DNA of 64,000 nt from Glutamicibacter mishrai (GTDB taxonomy: Bacteria > Actinomycetota > Actinomycetes > Actinomycetales > Micrococcaceae): assembly GCF_012221945.1 (NCBI RefSeq), contig NZ_CP032549.1, positions 3,286,001 to 3,350,000 of the forward strand. Reading direction: 5' to 3'. The position numbers and the translations under genes are program-made. Under the pieces are notes generated by a model. That model was not told the DNA's origin, did not search any database, and saw only the letters and a program-made list of their open reading frames with translations. Positions 45,695 to 53,520 of the stretch are shown one piece after another; position 1 is the stretch's first letter; every line of letters begins with the position of its first letter.

Positions 45695-46119
45695 CTAGCA
45701 GGCAGGGTAGGGGCTGGCCTTGAGCAGCCGCGCCAGATGGGCCGCGTTGCGGATGGCAATGCCCGTGGCATTGGCCGTGACCTCCGGGGTCTGCTGCAGG
45801 TCCTGGTAGTCGGTGGTGTGCATGGCCTGCCCCACCCAGTAGGTCGAGCCCTGGGCCGCCAAGGTGAACCCGACATCGGACAGGCCCTGGCCCAGATCCG
45901 CGATCACCTTGTGCGCGCCGTCCTCATTGCCCACCACTGCTACCAGGCCTACCTTGCCGAAGAAGATCGGGCGGCCCTGCTCGTCGGTTTCCGACAGCTC
46001 GGCATCCAGCCGCTCCAGCACCTGCCGGGCCAGCAAATCGCTGCTGGAGGCCTTGGGCGAGGGGAAAGGGTGCATACCAGGATCAATGCATTGATCGGTG
46101 TCCGGGTCATGGTCATCAT
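45695..46119 (-). pseudogene. NADPH-dependent FMN reductase/flavodoxin-like, decayed
   Basis: The start region reads MTRTPINALILVCTLSP, the usual opening of this flavodoxin-like family. After a C-run (G-run at 46061-46064 on the plus strand) the frame is lost by one base; the next frame continues SPKASSSDLLARQVLERLDA. In the family, the RQVL segment should be followed by the central FMN-binding region before QRVLERLDAELSETD. Here RQVL runs straight into ERLDAELSETD, so an internal piece is gone. The C-terminal third (GKVGLVAVVGNEDGAHKV... TTDYQDL) is intact. The gene therefore has one frameshift and one deletion and is not functional. Confidence 0.72.
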
Positions 46120-46164
46120 TCCTTGTCATCGATGCCTTTGCCATCGGCCGTGCTGGCAGCCGGA

Positions 46165-46800
46165 TCAGCGCTTGATGCGCGCATCGATGCGCGCGGCCAG
46201 CTGTCCTGCATTTTTCATCGCCCGGTCCAGAGATGCTGCGGTATCCCATAACCCAGCGTGCTTGACCTGCGCCGTGCCGGAAGCCAACTGGGAAAGGTCA
46301 TAGCGCAGATTGCTGCTGGCAGCCTTCAGCACTGCGCTCAGCATGCCCAGGGCCGTGGCGACATCGGCCACCAGTTGCGGTTTGGCTTGCTGAGAGAGCC
46401 AGCGCAGGTCATTCAGGGCGGTCATGGCCAGCGCACCGAGTGCGGCAGAGGATTTCGCGGCCTGCAAGCAGGCCTGTGCAAGGCGGCGGTCGCGCTGCTC
46501 CGAGGCCGGTTGCGCGTAGGCTACCCCGAACTCCGCGGAAGCCCGCGCATCACGGTCTGCCATGGCCAGCGCGTCGAGCCGCAGCTGCTTGGCCCGTGCC
46601 AGCAGGCCGGTGAGTTCGGACTGTGCGGTCCCCGAAGCTGATACGTAGCCGCCGGACATTGACATCAGCGCGGCGGCAGCTGCGAGCATCAGCGCCGCCG
46701 CGGCTCCGCCGCCCGGGTTCCCGTCCGATTCAGCCAGCTCCTCCAGCCAGCGTCCAATGCGTGCATCGCTGATTGGACGCTGCGCCAGGCTATTCGCCAT
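46165..46800 (-). CDS. cyclodeaminase/cyclohydrolase-family protein
   Basis: This 211-residue helical protein matches the formiminotransferase-cyclodeaminase C-terminal family. It has NPGGGAAAALMLAAAAALMSM near residue 28, DRDARASAEFGVAYAQPAS, and long Ala-rich helices. Members convert 5-formimino- or methenyl-tetrahydrofolate, but several stand-alone forms are uncharacterised. Its start overlaps the DUF6480 gene by 11 bases. No formiminotransferase domain is linked, so folate activity is uncertain. Confidence 0.8.
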   Translation of the reverse strand: MANSLAQRPISDARIGRWLEELAESDGNPGGGAAAALMLAAAAALMSMSGGYVSASGTAQSELTGLLARAKQLRLDALAMADRDARASAEFGVAYAQPASEQRDRRLAQACLQAAKSSAALGALAMTALNDLRWLSQQAKPQLVADVATALGMLSAVLKAASSNLRYDLSQLASGTAQVKHAGLWDTAASLDRAMKNAGQLAARIDARIKR

Positions 46801-47005
46801 GGCCCTGGTCTTGGCTCATCGATCCCTCGCCCGGCGGGGTTTCACCCGGCGGTACCGAACCGCCCGGTTCCAGCCCGGTAATCAGTTGCTCTTCTGGATC
46901 GGGGTTGGACGCGGCTGCGGCCTCGCGGTTGGCTGATTGCGCATCGTCGTGTGCATCGTCGCGTTCGCCATCATCCTGCGGCGCGGAGAATTCCTGCGGG
47001 TTCAT
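46790..47005 (-). CDS. DUF6480-like small protein
   Basis: This 71-residue acidic protein ends with NPDPEEQLITGLEPGGSVPP followed by GETPPGEGS, the Pro/Gly-rich pattern I associate with DUF6480 proteins of actinobacteria. There is no membrane helix or known activity. AGGAG lies before the ATG at 47003-47005. It overlaps the cyclodeaminase-like gene. Confidence 0.72.
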   Translation of the reverse strand: MNPQEFSAPQDDGERDDAHDDAQSANREAAAASNPDPEEQLITGLEPGGSVPPGETPPGEGSMSQDQGHGE

Positions 47006-47146
47006 CGGCTGCTCCTATCTGCATGATTGCTGTGGCCGAGAGTCCAGCCCTTGTCCGCCCACGCTAGACAGCGCTCAGCAGCCGGTTCAACAGCAAGGAG
47101 CAATTCACACCGAACGCTCGGATTGAGGTGCGCTGCCTGCCGGGGA

Positions 47147-47932
47147 TCAAGCGGCCGAGGGCGATTCATGCCCCAGGTGCTTGAGCACTGCTGCATGCAG
47201 GCGCGCATCGGACAGCAACCGGAAATGCCCCAGCGTGGGCAGCTTGATATTGGTGGCTCCGGCCAAGTCGCAGCCGCCGGGGATGTGCGGGTCGAAGCTG
47301 CTGTAGATGGAGATGATCCGCGAATTCACGCTCAAGTTGGCCGAGAGCTTGAGCAGCCCTTGGTCATTGGGGGACAGGGCCCGCAAGGAGCGGATCGGAG
47401 CATAGCGCGCATAGCGCGAACCGGAGAAAGGAGTGCCGATGGCGATCATCCGATTGATCCGGTAACCCTGCAGCGAGGCGGCCATGAGGTACTTGCCGAT
47501 CAGGCCGCCCTTGCTGTGCGCCACCAGCACCGCACCGTCCAGCTGCTCCTTGGCCAGGTAGCGGGAAACTGTCTCGGACATCTCCGGTACGGTGCCGTGG
47601 TTGAAGCCGAGCTGGGGGATCACATGCACTGGGTGGCCGAATTGGTGCAGCGCCTTGGCCAGCGGGAGCATGAATTTCCAGGATTCCCAGATTCCCGGAA
47701 TCAGGACCACCGGTTCGGCCGCCGGGTCGCTGCCCGTGCGCAGCTGGTCGGCCGGCGTGCCTGGCAGCAGTGAACGCAGCTGCCAGGCGCCAGCATAGAG
47801 ATAATCTTGCAGCCATGCGCAGGACAGCACTGCCCACCGGGAAAGCCTGCCGGCCAGGGTGCTGGTCTCCACCGTGGATCCTCCGTTTTTCACCGCGCTG
47901 CGGGGACCAGTTGCCCCGCGGTCCCTCCTCAC
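47147..47932 (-). CDS. alpha/beta hydrolase, lipase-like
   Basis: This 261-residue hydrolase has VVLIPGIWESWKFMLPLAKAL (oxyanion region, about residue 70), VLVAHSKGGLIGKYLM (nucleophile elbow with Ser, about 137), a possible Asp in SSFDPHIPGG and a C-terminal GHFRLL that supplies the His. The N-terminal 50 residues have a hydrophobic stretch but no clear signal peptide. It probably cleaves a lipid or carboxyl ester. It lies 141 bases upstream of the DUF6480 gene on the same strand. Confidence 0.82.
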   Translation of the reverse strand: MRRDRGATGPRSAVKNGGSTVETSTLAGRLSRWAVLSCAWLQDYLYAGAWQLRSLLPGTPADQLRTGSDPAAEPVVLIPGIWESWKFMLPLAKALHQFGHPVHVIPQLGFNHGTVPEMSETVSRYLAKEQLDGAVLVAHSKGGLIGKYLMAASLQGYRINRMIAIGTPFSGSRYARYAPIRSLRALSPNDQGLLKLSANLSVNSRIISIYSSFDPHIPGGCDLAGATNIKLPTLGHFRLLSDARLHAAVLKHLGHESPSAA

Positions 47933-48277
47933 AGCATTATCAGCACATCAGCACGGTTCAGGCAGGAAGCGACATTGCCCGCCCAGGGAATTCCGGGTTT
48001 CCGGCGGCCGGCCAGTTGTCGGCAACGCGCCGAATCGAGGCGGGAATCCCGGGTGGAATCGGCGCTCGCCGGAACTCGGGCAGGCGTCGAAATTGCAACG
48101 ATTTGATGCCGGATTTCCGGGGTCTCGCCACGACTGGAATGGTGCCGCGGGAGAACGGTGTTCCGCAGAATCATCCTTGCCGTTACAAAAGCCCTCAACT
48201 AGCCATGGATTATTCTTCGGGCTAGGACTATTCTGAGGTTCTGTTGAGTAATTGCAGTTTTGGGGGACTGGCAAGTT
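47933..48277. other. divergent region upstream of the M23 peptidase
   Basis: About 345 bases between a leftward hydrolase and a rightward M23 peptidase. I looked for a c-di-AMP riboswitch, often found before wall hydrolases in actinobacteria, and did not see its conserved elements. No ORF is credible. Confidence 0.5.
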
Positions 48278-50335
48278 ATGAAACGACAACATCATGGTTT
48301 AAACAGTTCTATGCCGCGCGGAATCTTGGGGACCAGGCGCCGGCTGCCTGATGGCGCACTGGCTATTGCTGCGGCATTTGTCCTGAGTAGTGCATTGGCG
48401 TGGCCCGGTGCGGCCGGTGCAATGCCTGCCATGGCCGAATCAAGCGCCGTGGCCTTCAGCGCGGAATCCCAGCCACTGATCGGGAGCGACGTCGTCACCG
48501 TACCGGACATGTCCGAAGTGGCCGGCATAGAAATCACCGGCCTGAAATCTGGCACTGAGAGGCTCGGCGGGTCCGAGCCTGGCCCGGTGGCACAGGTGGC
48601 CGAGCATCGAGCGGCTATGACGGCAACATCGAGTTCGGGGGTAACCGTGCCGCCCGCACCGATTGCCGCGTCCCAGGAGATCCGGCCGGCCATGCTGCGC
48701 ACCGGCCTGCTGCTGGAGCACTCGGTGGCCACCCGGCAAATCTCCAGTGCGTTCGGCTGGAGAACCAACCCGACAGGTGCCGGGCACCAAATCCACATCG
48801 GCCAGGATTATCCCATTGCCTGCGGCTCGCCCGTTCGTGCCAGCGAGACCGGCAGGGTGATTGTGGCTGGCTGGGCGGGCCATTCCGGCCAACGGGTCAC
48901 CATTGACCACGGGAATCGGGTGCAGACCGGATACAGCCACAATTCGCTGCTGCTGGTGAGCGTTGGCGAATTCGTGGTCCAAGGCCAAGTCATTGCGTTG
49001 TCCGGGACAACAGGCAATTCCACTGGCTGCCATGTGCATTTCGAAGTCATCGTCAATGGGCAGTGGCAGAATCCGAGCAACTACCTGCCGATGGCCGGCG
49101 GGCAACGGCGAGCGGTACTTGCAGCCGGGCCATTTGCGGTGGACGCAGGCAGTGCCCTGCGCCAACAATTGGTTGCTGGAGCATTTGGGCATTCCTCCGG
49201 GCCCTCAAGCAACCGCGGCTCAGCAGGCGAAGAACGCCCAACCCGTGCGAAGCATTACCAGGCTGACCCGGTGAAGCCATCTGCCGACGGCAACCATAAA
49301 AAGGCCAAGGCGGCCAAGCCTAAGACCCAGCCGAAAAAGGATCACTCGAAAACCAGCCCGTCTCCACGAACCACGCAGCCGGCACCGCAGCCGAGCAAGG
49401 TGCCCAAGCCGCCGAAGAAGCTGGAAGCCGAACGACCGAAGGCCCAGCCAACGCCTTCGCCAACGCAAACTCCTGTTCCAGCTGAGCCAAGTGTGCCGAC
49501 TCCAAGCGTGCCAACTGCAGTACCGATTCCAAGTGCGCCGACTGCAGCGCCAACGCCAAGCACTGGACCAGTGGAGCAACCCAGCGTTTCCGCATCACCT
49601 ACCGCGTCACCCACCGAGTCGACGATGCCTTCGGCATCACCGAGCGCCGTGGAGACTCCAGCCCCGGAGAAACCAACAAAGGAAACGGAATCCTCCCAGA
49701 CACCTCCATCGGCCGCACCAACCCTAGCTCCTGAACCGAGCCCGGACTCGGGTATCGAACCGCAGCAGGAGAAAGAAACGGGAAACCCGGACACCTCGGA
49801 CCATGAGGAGGAAACCGAGCCCACGGCCGGGACAGAAAAGATCATCGGTGTAGCCCAGCCGAAGATCGTGGACATGCAGGCCAAGAAGGACCAGAAGGCT
49901 CCACCTGTAGCCAAGGAGCTGGCCCCGGACAAGCCTACTGCTCCAGAGAAGAAGAGCGCAAAGAAGCCAGTGGTTGAAAAGCCCAAGCCGGCAGTCGCGG
50001 ACAAGCCGAAGGCGGCTGTTCCGGCGAAGAAGAAGCCGCTAGCACCGGCTAAGCCAAAGCCGGCATTCCCGGCCAAACCCAAGCCGGCAGCTCCGTCCAA
50101 GGCGGCTGCGCCTGCAGCGAAGAAGGTCGCGAAGGCGCCGGACGCAACGGTTCCGCAACCTCAGCCGAAGCCAAAGCCGCCAGTTGCGGCGCCGGCCGTG
50201 CAGAAAGCTGCCCCGGCAGCGGCCAAGCCGAAGCCGAAGGCCACTGTTTCTGCACCGGCTGAAGCTGCCGCAGCAGCCAAGGTGCCGCAGCCGTCGGCAG
50301 GCACCGCGCCTGCTGCCAGCGAGGCCAAGCCGTAG
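48278..50335 (+). CDS. secreted M23 peptidase with long low-complexity tail
   Basis: The 685-residue protein has a twin-Arg-like basic start and a hydrophobic helix (ALAIAAAFVLSSALAWPGAA, about residues 27-46) ending near AGAMPAMA. The M23 domain (about residues 150-275) has HIGQDYP with the HxxxD zinc ligands and GCHVHFEV with HxH. From about residue 330 to the end the protein is a Pro/Ala/Lys/Thr/Ser-rich tail with repeated KPKPA/PAKKK units. The ATG at 48278 follows GGGGGA by ten bases. It probably cuts peptidoglycan cross-links. The tail may span the wall or bind its anionic polymers. Confidence 0.88.
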   Translation: MKRQHHGLNSSMPRGILGTRRRLPDGALAIAAAFVLSSALAWPGAAGAMPAMAESSAVAFSAESQPLIGSDVVTVPDMSEVAGIEITGLKSGTERLGGSEPGPVAQVAEHRAAMTATSSSGVTVPPAPIAASQEIRPAMLRTGLLLEHSVATRQISSAFGWRTNPTGAGHQIHIGQDYPIACGSPVRASETGRVIVAGWAGHSGQRVTIDHGNRVQTGYSHNSLLLVSVGEFVVQGQVIALSGTTGNSTGCHVHFEVIVNGQWQNPSNYLPMAGGQRRAVLAAGPFAVDAGSALRQQLVAGAFGHSSGPSSNRGSAGEERPTRAKHYQADPVKPSADGNHKKAKAAKPKTQPKKDHSKTSPSPRTTQPAPQPSKVPKPPKKLEAERPKAQPTPSPTQTPVPAEPSVPTPSVPTAVPIPSAPTAAPTPSTGPVEQPSVSASPTASPTESTMPSASPSAVETPAPEKPTKETESSQTPPSAAPTLAPEPSPDSGIEPQQEKETGNPDTSDHEEETEPTAGTEKIIGVAQPKIVDMQAKKDQKAPPVAKELAPDKPTAPEKKSAKKPVVEKPKPAVADKPKAAVPAKKKPLAPAKPKPAFPAKPKPAAPSKAAAPAAKKVAKAPDATVPQPQPKPKPPVAAPAVQKAAPAAAKPKPKATVSAPAEAAAAAKVPQPSAGTAPAASEAKP

Positions 50336-50355
50336 CCCTTGGCTGCCGGTACCCC

Positions 50356-50393
50356 AAAAGCTGCTCCCTTCCTTCAGGAGGGCAGCAGCTTTT
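50356..50393 (+). terminator. intrinsic terminator of the M23 gene
   Basis: AAAAGCTGCT (50356-50365) pairs with AGCAGCTTTT (50384-50393), with inner CCCT/AGGG pairing. Confidence 0.85.
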
Positions 50394-50530
50394 GCATTGC
50401 GCACCAGTCAACGGGTGAAACGCTGCACAGCTGGTTAGTTCGGCGCCCGATTATTGATATTCTTGGGAGTTGAGTCCTGTGCGATTTTCCAATGCGCACC
50501 ACAAGACCTATCGAAAGAAGTGCCCGGCAC

Positions 50531-52093
50531 GTGTTTAATTCACTTTCCGATCGCCTGACAGCAACCTTCAAGAACCTGCGCGGCAAGGGCCGCCTGACTG
50601 AAGCAGACATCGACGGTACCGTCCGCGAAATCCGCCGCGCCCTGCTCGACGCTGACGTTGCCGTCTCGGTGGTCCGCGCCTTCGTGGCCCAGGTGAAGGA
50701 ACGCGCACTGGGTGCCGAGGTTTCCGAGTCCCTGAACCCGGGGCAGCAGGTCGTCAAGATCGTCAACGAGGAACTCGTAGGCATCCTTGGAGGCGAGACC
50801 CGCCGCCTGAATCTGGCCAAGAACCCTCCAACGGTGATCATGCTCGCCGGTCTGCAGGGTGCAGGTAAGACCACCCTGGCCGGCAAGCTGGCCAAGCACC
50901 TGAAGTCCGAGGGCCACACCCCGATGTTGGTGGCCTGTGACCTCCAGCGTCCCAACGCCGTCAAGCAGCTGCAGATCAACGGCGAACGCGCCGGCGTGCC
51001 GGTCTACGCACCGCACCCGGGCGTCTCCTCGGAGTTCGATACGCCTACCGGTGACCCGGTAGCAGTAGCCCGCGACGGCATCGCCGAAGCCAAGTCCAAG
51101 CTGCATGACGTGGTCATCGTTGATACCGCCGGCCGCTTGGGTGTCGACACCGAGATGATGGCCCAGGCAGCGAACATCCGCGCCGCCATCAACCCGGATG
51201 AAGTCCTGTTCGTCATCGATGCGATGATCGGCCAGGACGCGGTGAACACCGCACAGGCCTTCCACGAAGGCGTGGACTTCACCGGTGTTGTCCTTTCCAA
51301 GCTTGATGGCGATGCCCGTGGTGGCGCCGCCCTGTCGGTGGCTTCGGTGACCGGCAAGCCAGTGATGTTCGCATCCACCGGCGAGAACCTGGATGACTTC
51401 GAGATCTTCCACCCGGACCGCATGGCTTCGCGCATCCTGGACATGGGCGACGTCATGACGCTCATCGAGCAGGCTGAGAAGAACTGGGACAAGGGCGAAG
51501 CCGAGCGCATGGCGAAGAAGTTCGCCGACCAGGAAGACTTCACCCTGGACGACTTCCTCGCCCAGATGGCCCAGATCAAGAAGATGGGCTCGATGAAGAA
51601 GCTGCTGGGCATGATGCCCGGTGCGCAGATCTCCCGCCAGCAGCTTGAGCAGTTCGACGAGCGCCAGATCGACCGTGTGGAAGCCATCGTTCGCTCGATG
51701 ACCCCGCACGAACGCGTGGCACCGAAGATCATCAACGGCTCGCGCCGTGCACGTATCGCCAAGGGTTCCGGTGTTGCGGTTTCCGAGGTGAACCAGATGC
51801 TGGAGCGCTTCACCGAAGCGCAGAAGATGATGAAGAAGATGGCTGCCGGTGGCGGCATCCCGGGCATGCCAGGTGCAGGCCGTGGCGCTGCCCGCAAGGC
51901 GAAGGCCAAGGGCAAAGGCAAGAAGCAGCAGAAGTTCGGCAACCCGGCCAAGGCCGCACAGGCCCAGCTGGAAGCCCAGAACAAGAAGTCTTCGGCACCC
52001 AGCGGAGCATCCTTCGGCGCCGGCGCCAACCAGGACTTCGATCCATCAAGCCTGAACCTGCCAGCAGGTTTCGAGAAGTACTTGGGCAAGTAA
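50531..52093 (+). CDS. ffh: signal recognition particle protein Ffh
   Basis: Ffh binds signal sequences and 4.5S RNA and docks with FtsY. The 520-residue protein starts VFNSLSDRLTATFKNLRGKG from GTG at 50531; the frame is open to 50492, but the N-domain alignment fixes this start. The G domain has GLQGAGKTTLAGKLA (about residue 107), DLQRPNAVKQLQ, VDTAGRLGVD and LSKLDGDARGG. The M domain has the Met-rich MGSMKKLLGMMPGA and SRRARIAKGSG RNA-binding region, ending in a basic tail. A strong terminator follows. Confidence 0.97.
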   Translation: MFNSLSDRLTATFKNLRGKGRLTEADIDGTVREIRRALLDADVAVSVVRAFVAQVKERALGAEVSESLNPGQQVVKIVNEELVGILGGETRRLNLAKNPPTVIMLAGLQGAGKTTLAGKLAKHLKSEGHTPMLVACDLQRPNAVKQLQINGERAGVPVYAPHPGVSSEFDTPTGDPVAVARDGIAEAKSKLHDVVIVDTAGRLGVDTEMMAQAANIRAAINPDEVLFVIDAMIGQDAVNTAQAFHEGVDFTGVVLSKLDGDARGGAALSVASVTGKPVMFASTGENLDDFEIFHPDRMASRILDMGDVMTLIEQAEKNWDKGEAERMAKKFADQEDFTLDDFLAQMAQIKKMGSMKKLLGMMPGAQISRQQLEQFDERQIDRVEAIVRSMTPHERVAPKIINGSRRARIAKGSGVAVSEVNQMLERFTEAQKMMKKMAAGGGIPGMPGAGRGAARKAKAKGKGKKQQKFGNPAKAAQAQLEAQNKKSSAPSGASFGAGANQDFDPSSLNLPAGFEKYLGK

Positions 52094-52119
52094 CAAGCCC
52101 GCCAGCTGCATAGGCCGAG

Positions 52120-52160
52120 AACGCGCCATGGGAACTGACATAGTTTTCCCATGGCGCGTT
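52120..52160 (+). terminator. intrinsic terminator of ffh
   Basis: AACGCGCCATGGGAA (52120-52134) pairs perfectly with TTCCCATGGCGCGTT (52146-52160), followed by TTGT. Confidence 0.9.
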
Positions 52161-52234
52161 TTGTCTGTGTGTCCCAGACCCAAACTATGATTGACAGTAG
52201 CCAGCTACTTCACCAGTGAAAGGAATCTGCCTTC

Positions 52235-53428
52235 GTGGATTCGTCTGAGTTCAACTACCTCAACCTAGAGTTCATCTTCATGGGCGACAAGCCAGACGCC
52301 GCAGAAGTTGTCCGCACCGCATTGGCTGATCGCCGCCTGCTGGGGTTCATCGGGGGAGCCGTCGAACGAGAGAGATCCACCGAAGTCCTGGCCGAAGTGG
52401 CGACCGTCAGCGAAGCCCGGGACGCGGTGCTCTACCGTATTGATGCCAAGGGCAAGCTGCGTGAAGGATCCCGTGTCACCAAGCTGGTGCACGAATTGAA
52501 GAACTCGACCGGTGCCAACTATGTGCTGGTGGACGGCGATGAGATCGACGGCCCGACTCCGGACGACGACATCCTCGGGGATCTTGGGGCAACCAACGAG
52601 CTGCTGCACGGAGCCACCCTGAAAGCCTCGGAACTGGTGCTGGCCGCCGGTTTTGACGACAACCAGATCACCGTCTGGGACACCGAATCCGGGCTCATGG
52701 CCATGCCGACCCAGCCGGTTTTCTCCCCAGGGATTTCCCGATCCAACCGCCCCTTCCTGTCGCTGACCCGCACCGGCAACGTCATCATGGCAACTGTTGA
52801 GGCCAAGCGCCCGCGCGGCGATCTCTTCGGCCCGGCGCTGAGCATGGTGCTGGATCTGGAACGCCAGCCCATTTTGGAACCGGAAGCGGACTCTCCTGCG
52901 GCTTCGCGCCTCAAGGAACTGGACGGGCTGCTGCTGGGCATCGGCGAGGAAACAGTTGAACTGCTGGACGCCCTGATCTCTGACCCGAAGGCCCGCGAGG
53001 AAGCCCTGGCCCTGATGCAAGGACCAGTTGATCTGGCCAGCATGAAACGATTTGTCGCGTTGCTGGGCTTCGATGCTCGCAGCGTCGACTACCTCACCGG
53101 CCGTCCCATCCCTGAGGACCGCCGCGTTATTTCCACCGGTGGCCCCTTTAGAAGCCTGCGCGCGGCACTGAACGAGCAGGAGCGCGAAGCCACTGGGCTG
53201 AAGCGGGTGCTCTTCCGTGCCGGATGGAATCCACAGGCGCTGATCGGTTCTGGCGCTCTGGTGCTGGCCTCGGGCATCGGCGTACATGCGCTGCTGGCCA
53301 AGAGCCGGAAGTTCGCTTGGCTGCCAAAGCCCGCGCGCCAGCTGCTGATGTTCGCCTGGTACGCCGACGGCGCGTTTTATTTGGGCAAGGGCATTATCGA
53401 TGCGGCCAGAGCCAAACGGGACTTCTAG
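52235..53428 (+). CDS. unrecognised 397-residue protein
   Basis: I do not recognise this protein. GTG at 52235 follows GAAAGGA at about 12 bases, and coding character is clear. It is acidic in the first half (NSTGANYVLVDGDEIDGPTP) and has LGFDARSVDYLTGRPIPEDRR near residue 273. A possible single hydrophobic helix lies near the end (ALIGSGALVLASGIGVHALL, about residue 331). It sits between the ffh terminator and its own strong terminator, so it is a single-gene unit. Confidence 0.72.
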   Translation: MDSSEFNYLNLEFIFMGDKPDAAEVVRTALADRRLLGFIGGAVERERSTEVLAEVATVSEARDAVLYRIDAKGKLREGSRVTKLVHELKNSTGANYVLVDGDEIDGPTPDDDILGDLGATNELLHGATLKASELVLAAGFDDNQITVWDTESGLMAMPTQPVFSPGISRSNRPFLSLTRTGNVIMATVEAKRPRGDLFGPALSMVLDLERQPILEPEADSPAASRLKELDGLLLGIGEETVELLDALISDPKAREEALALMQGPVDLASMKRFVALLGFDARSVDYLTGRPIPEDRRVISTGGPFRSLRAALNEQEREATGLKRVLFRAGWNPQALIGSGALVLASGIGVHALLAKSRKFAWLPKPARQLLMFAWYADGAFYLGKGIIDAARAKRDF

Positions 53429-53449
53429 ATCCTAGTCAACCGGAATGCC

Positions 53450-53496
53450 AACAGCGCGGGTGCGCAGCAAGCTAATTGCTGCGCACCCGCGCTGTT
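53450..53496. terminator. very strong bidirectional terminator
   Basis: A perfect 20-bp stem (53450-53469 with 53477-53496) encloses a seven-base loop and is followed by CTTG. It lies between convergent genes. Confidence 0.88.
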
Positions 53497-53520
53497 CTTG
53501 ATGGTTCGCGAGGGTGGCCT

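Noticed and set aside
47933..48277. c-di-AMP riboswitch before the M23 peptidase
   Set aside because: The conserved loop sequences of that riboswitch are not present.
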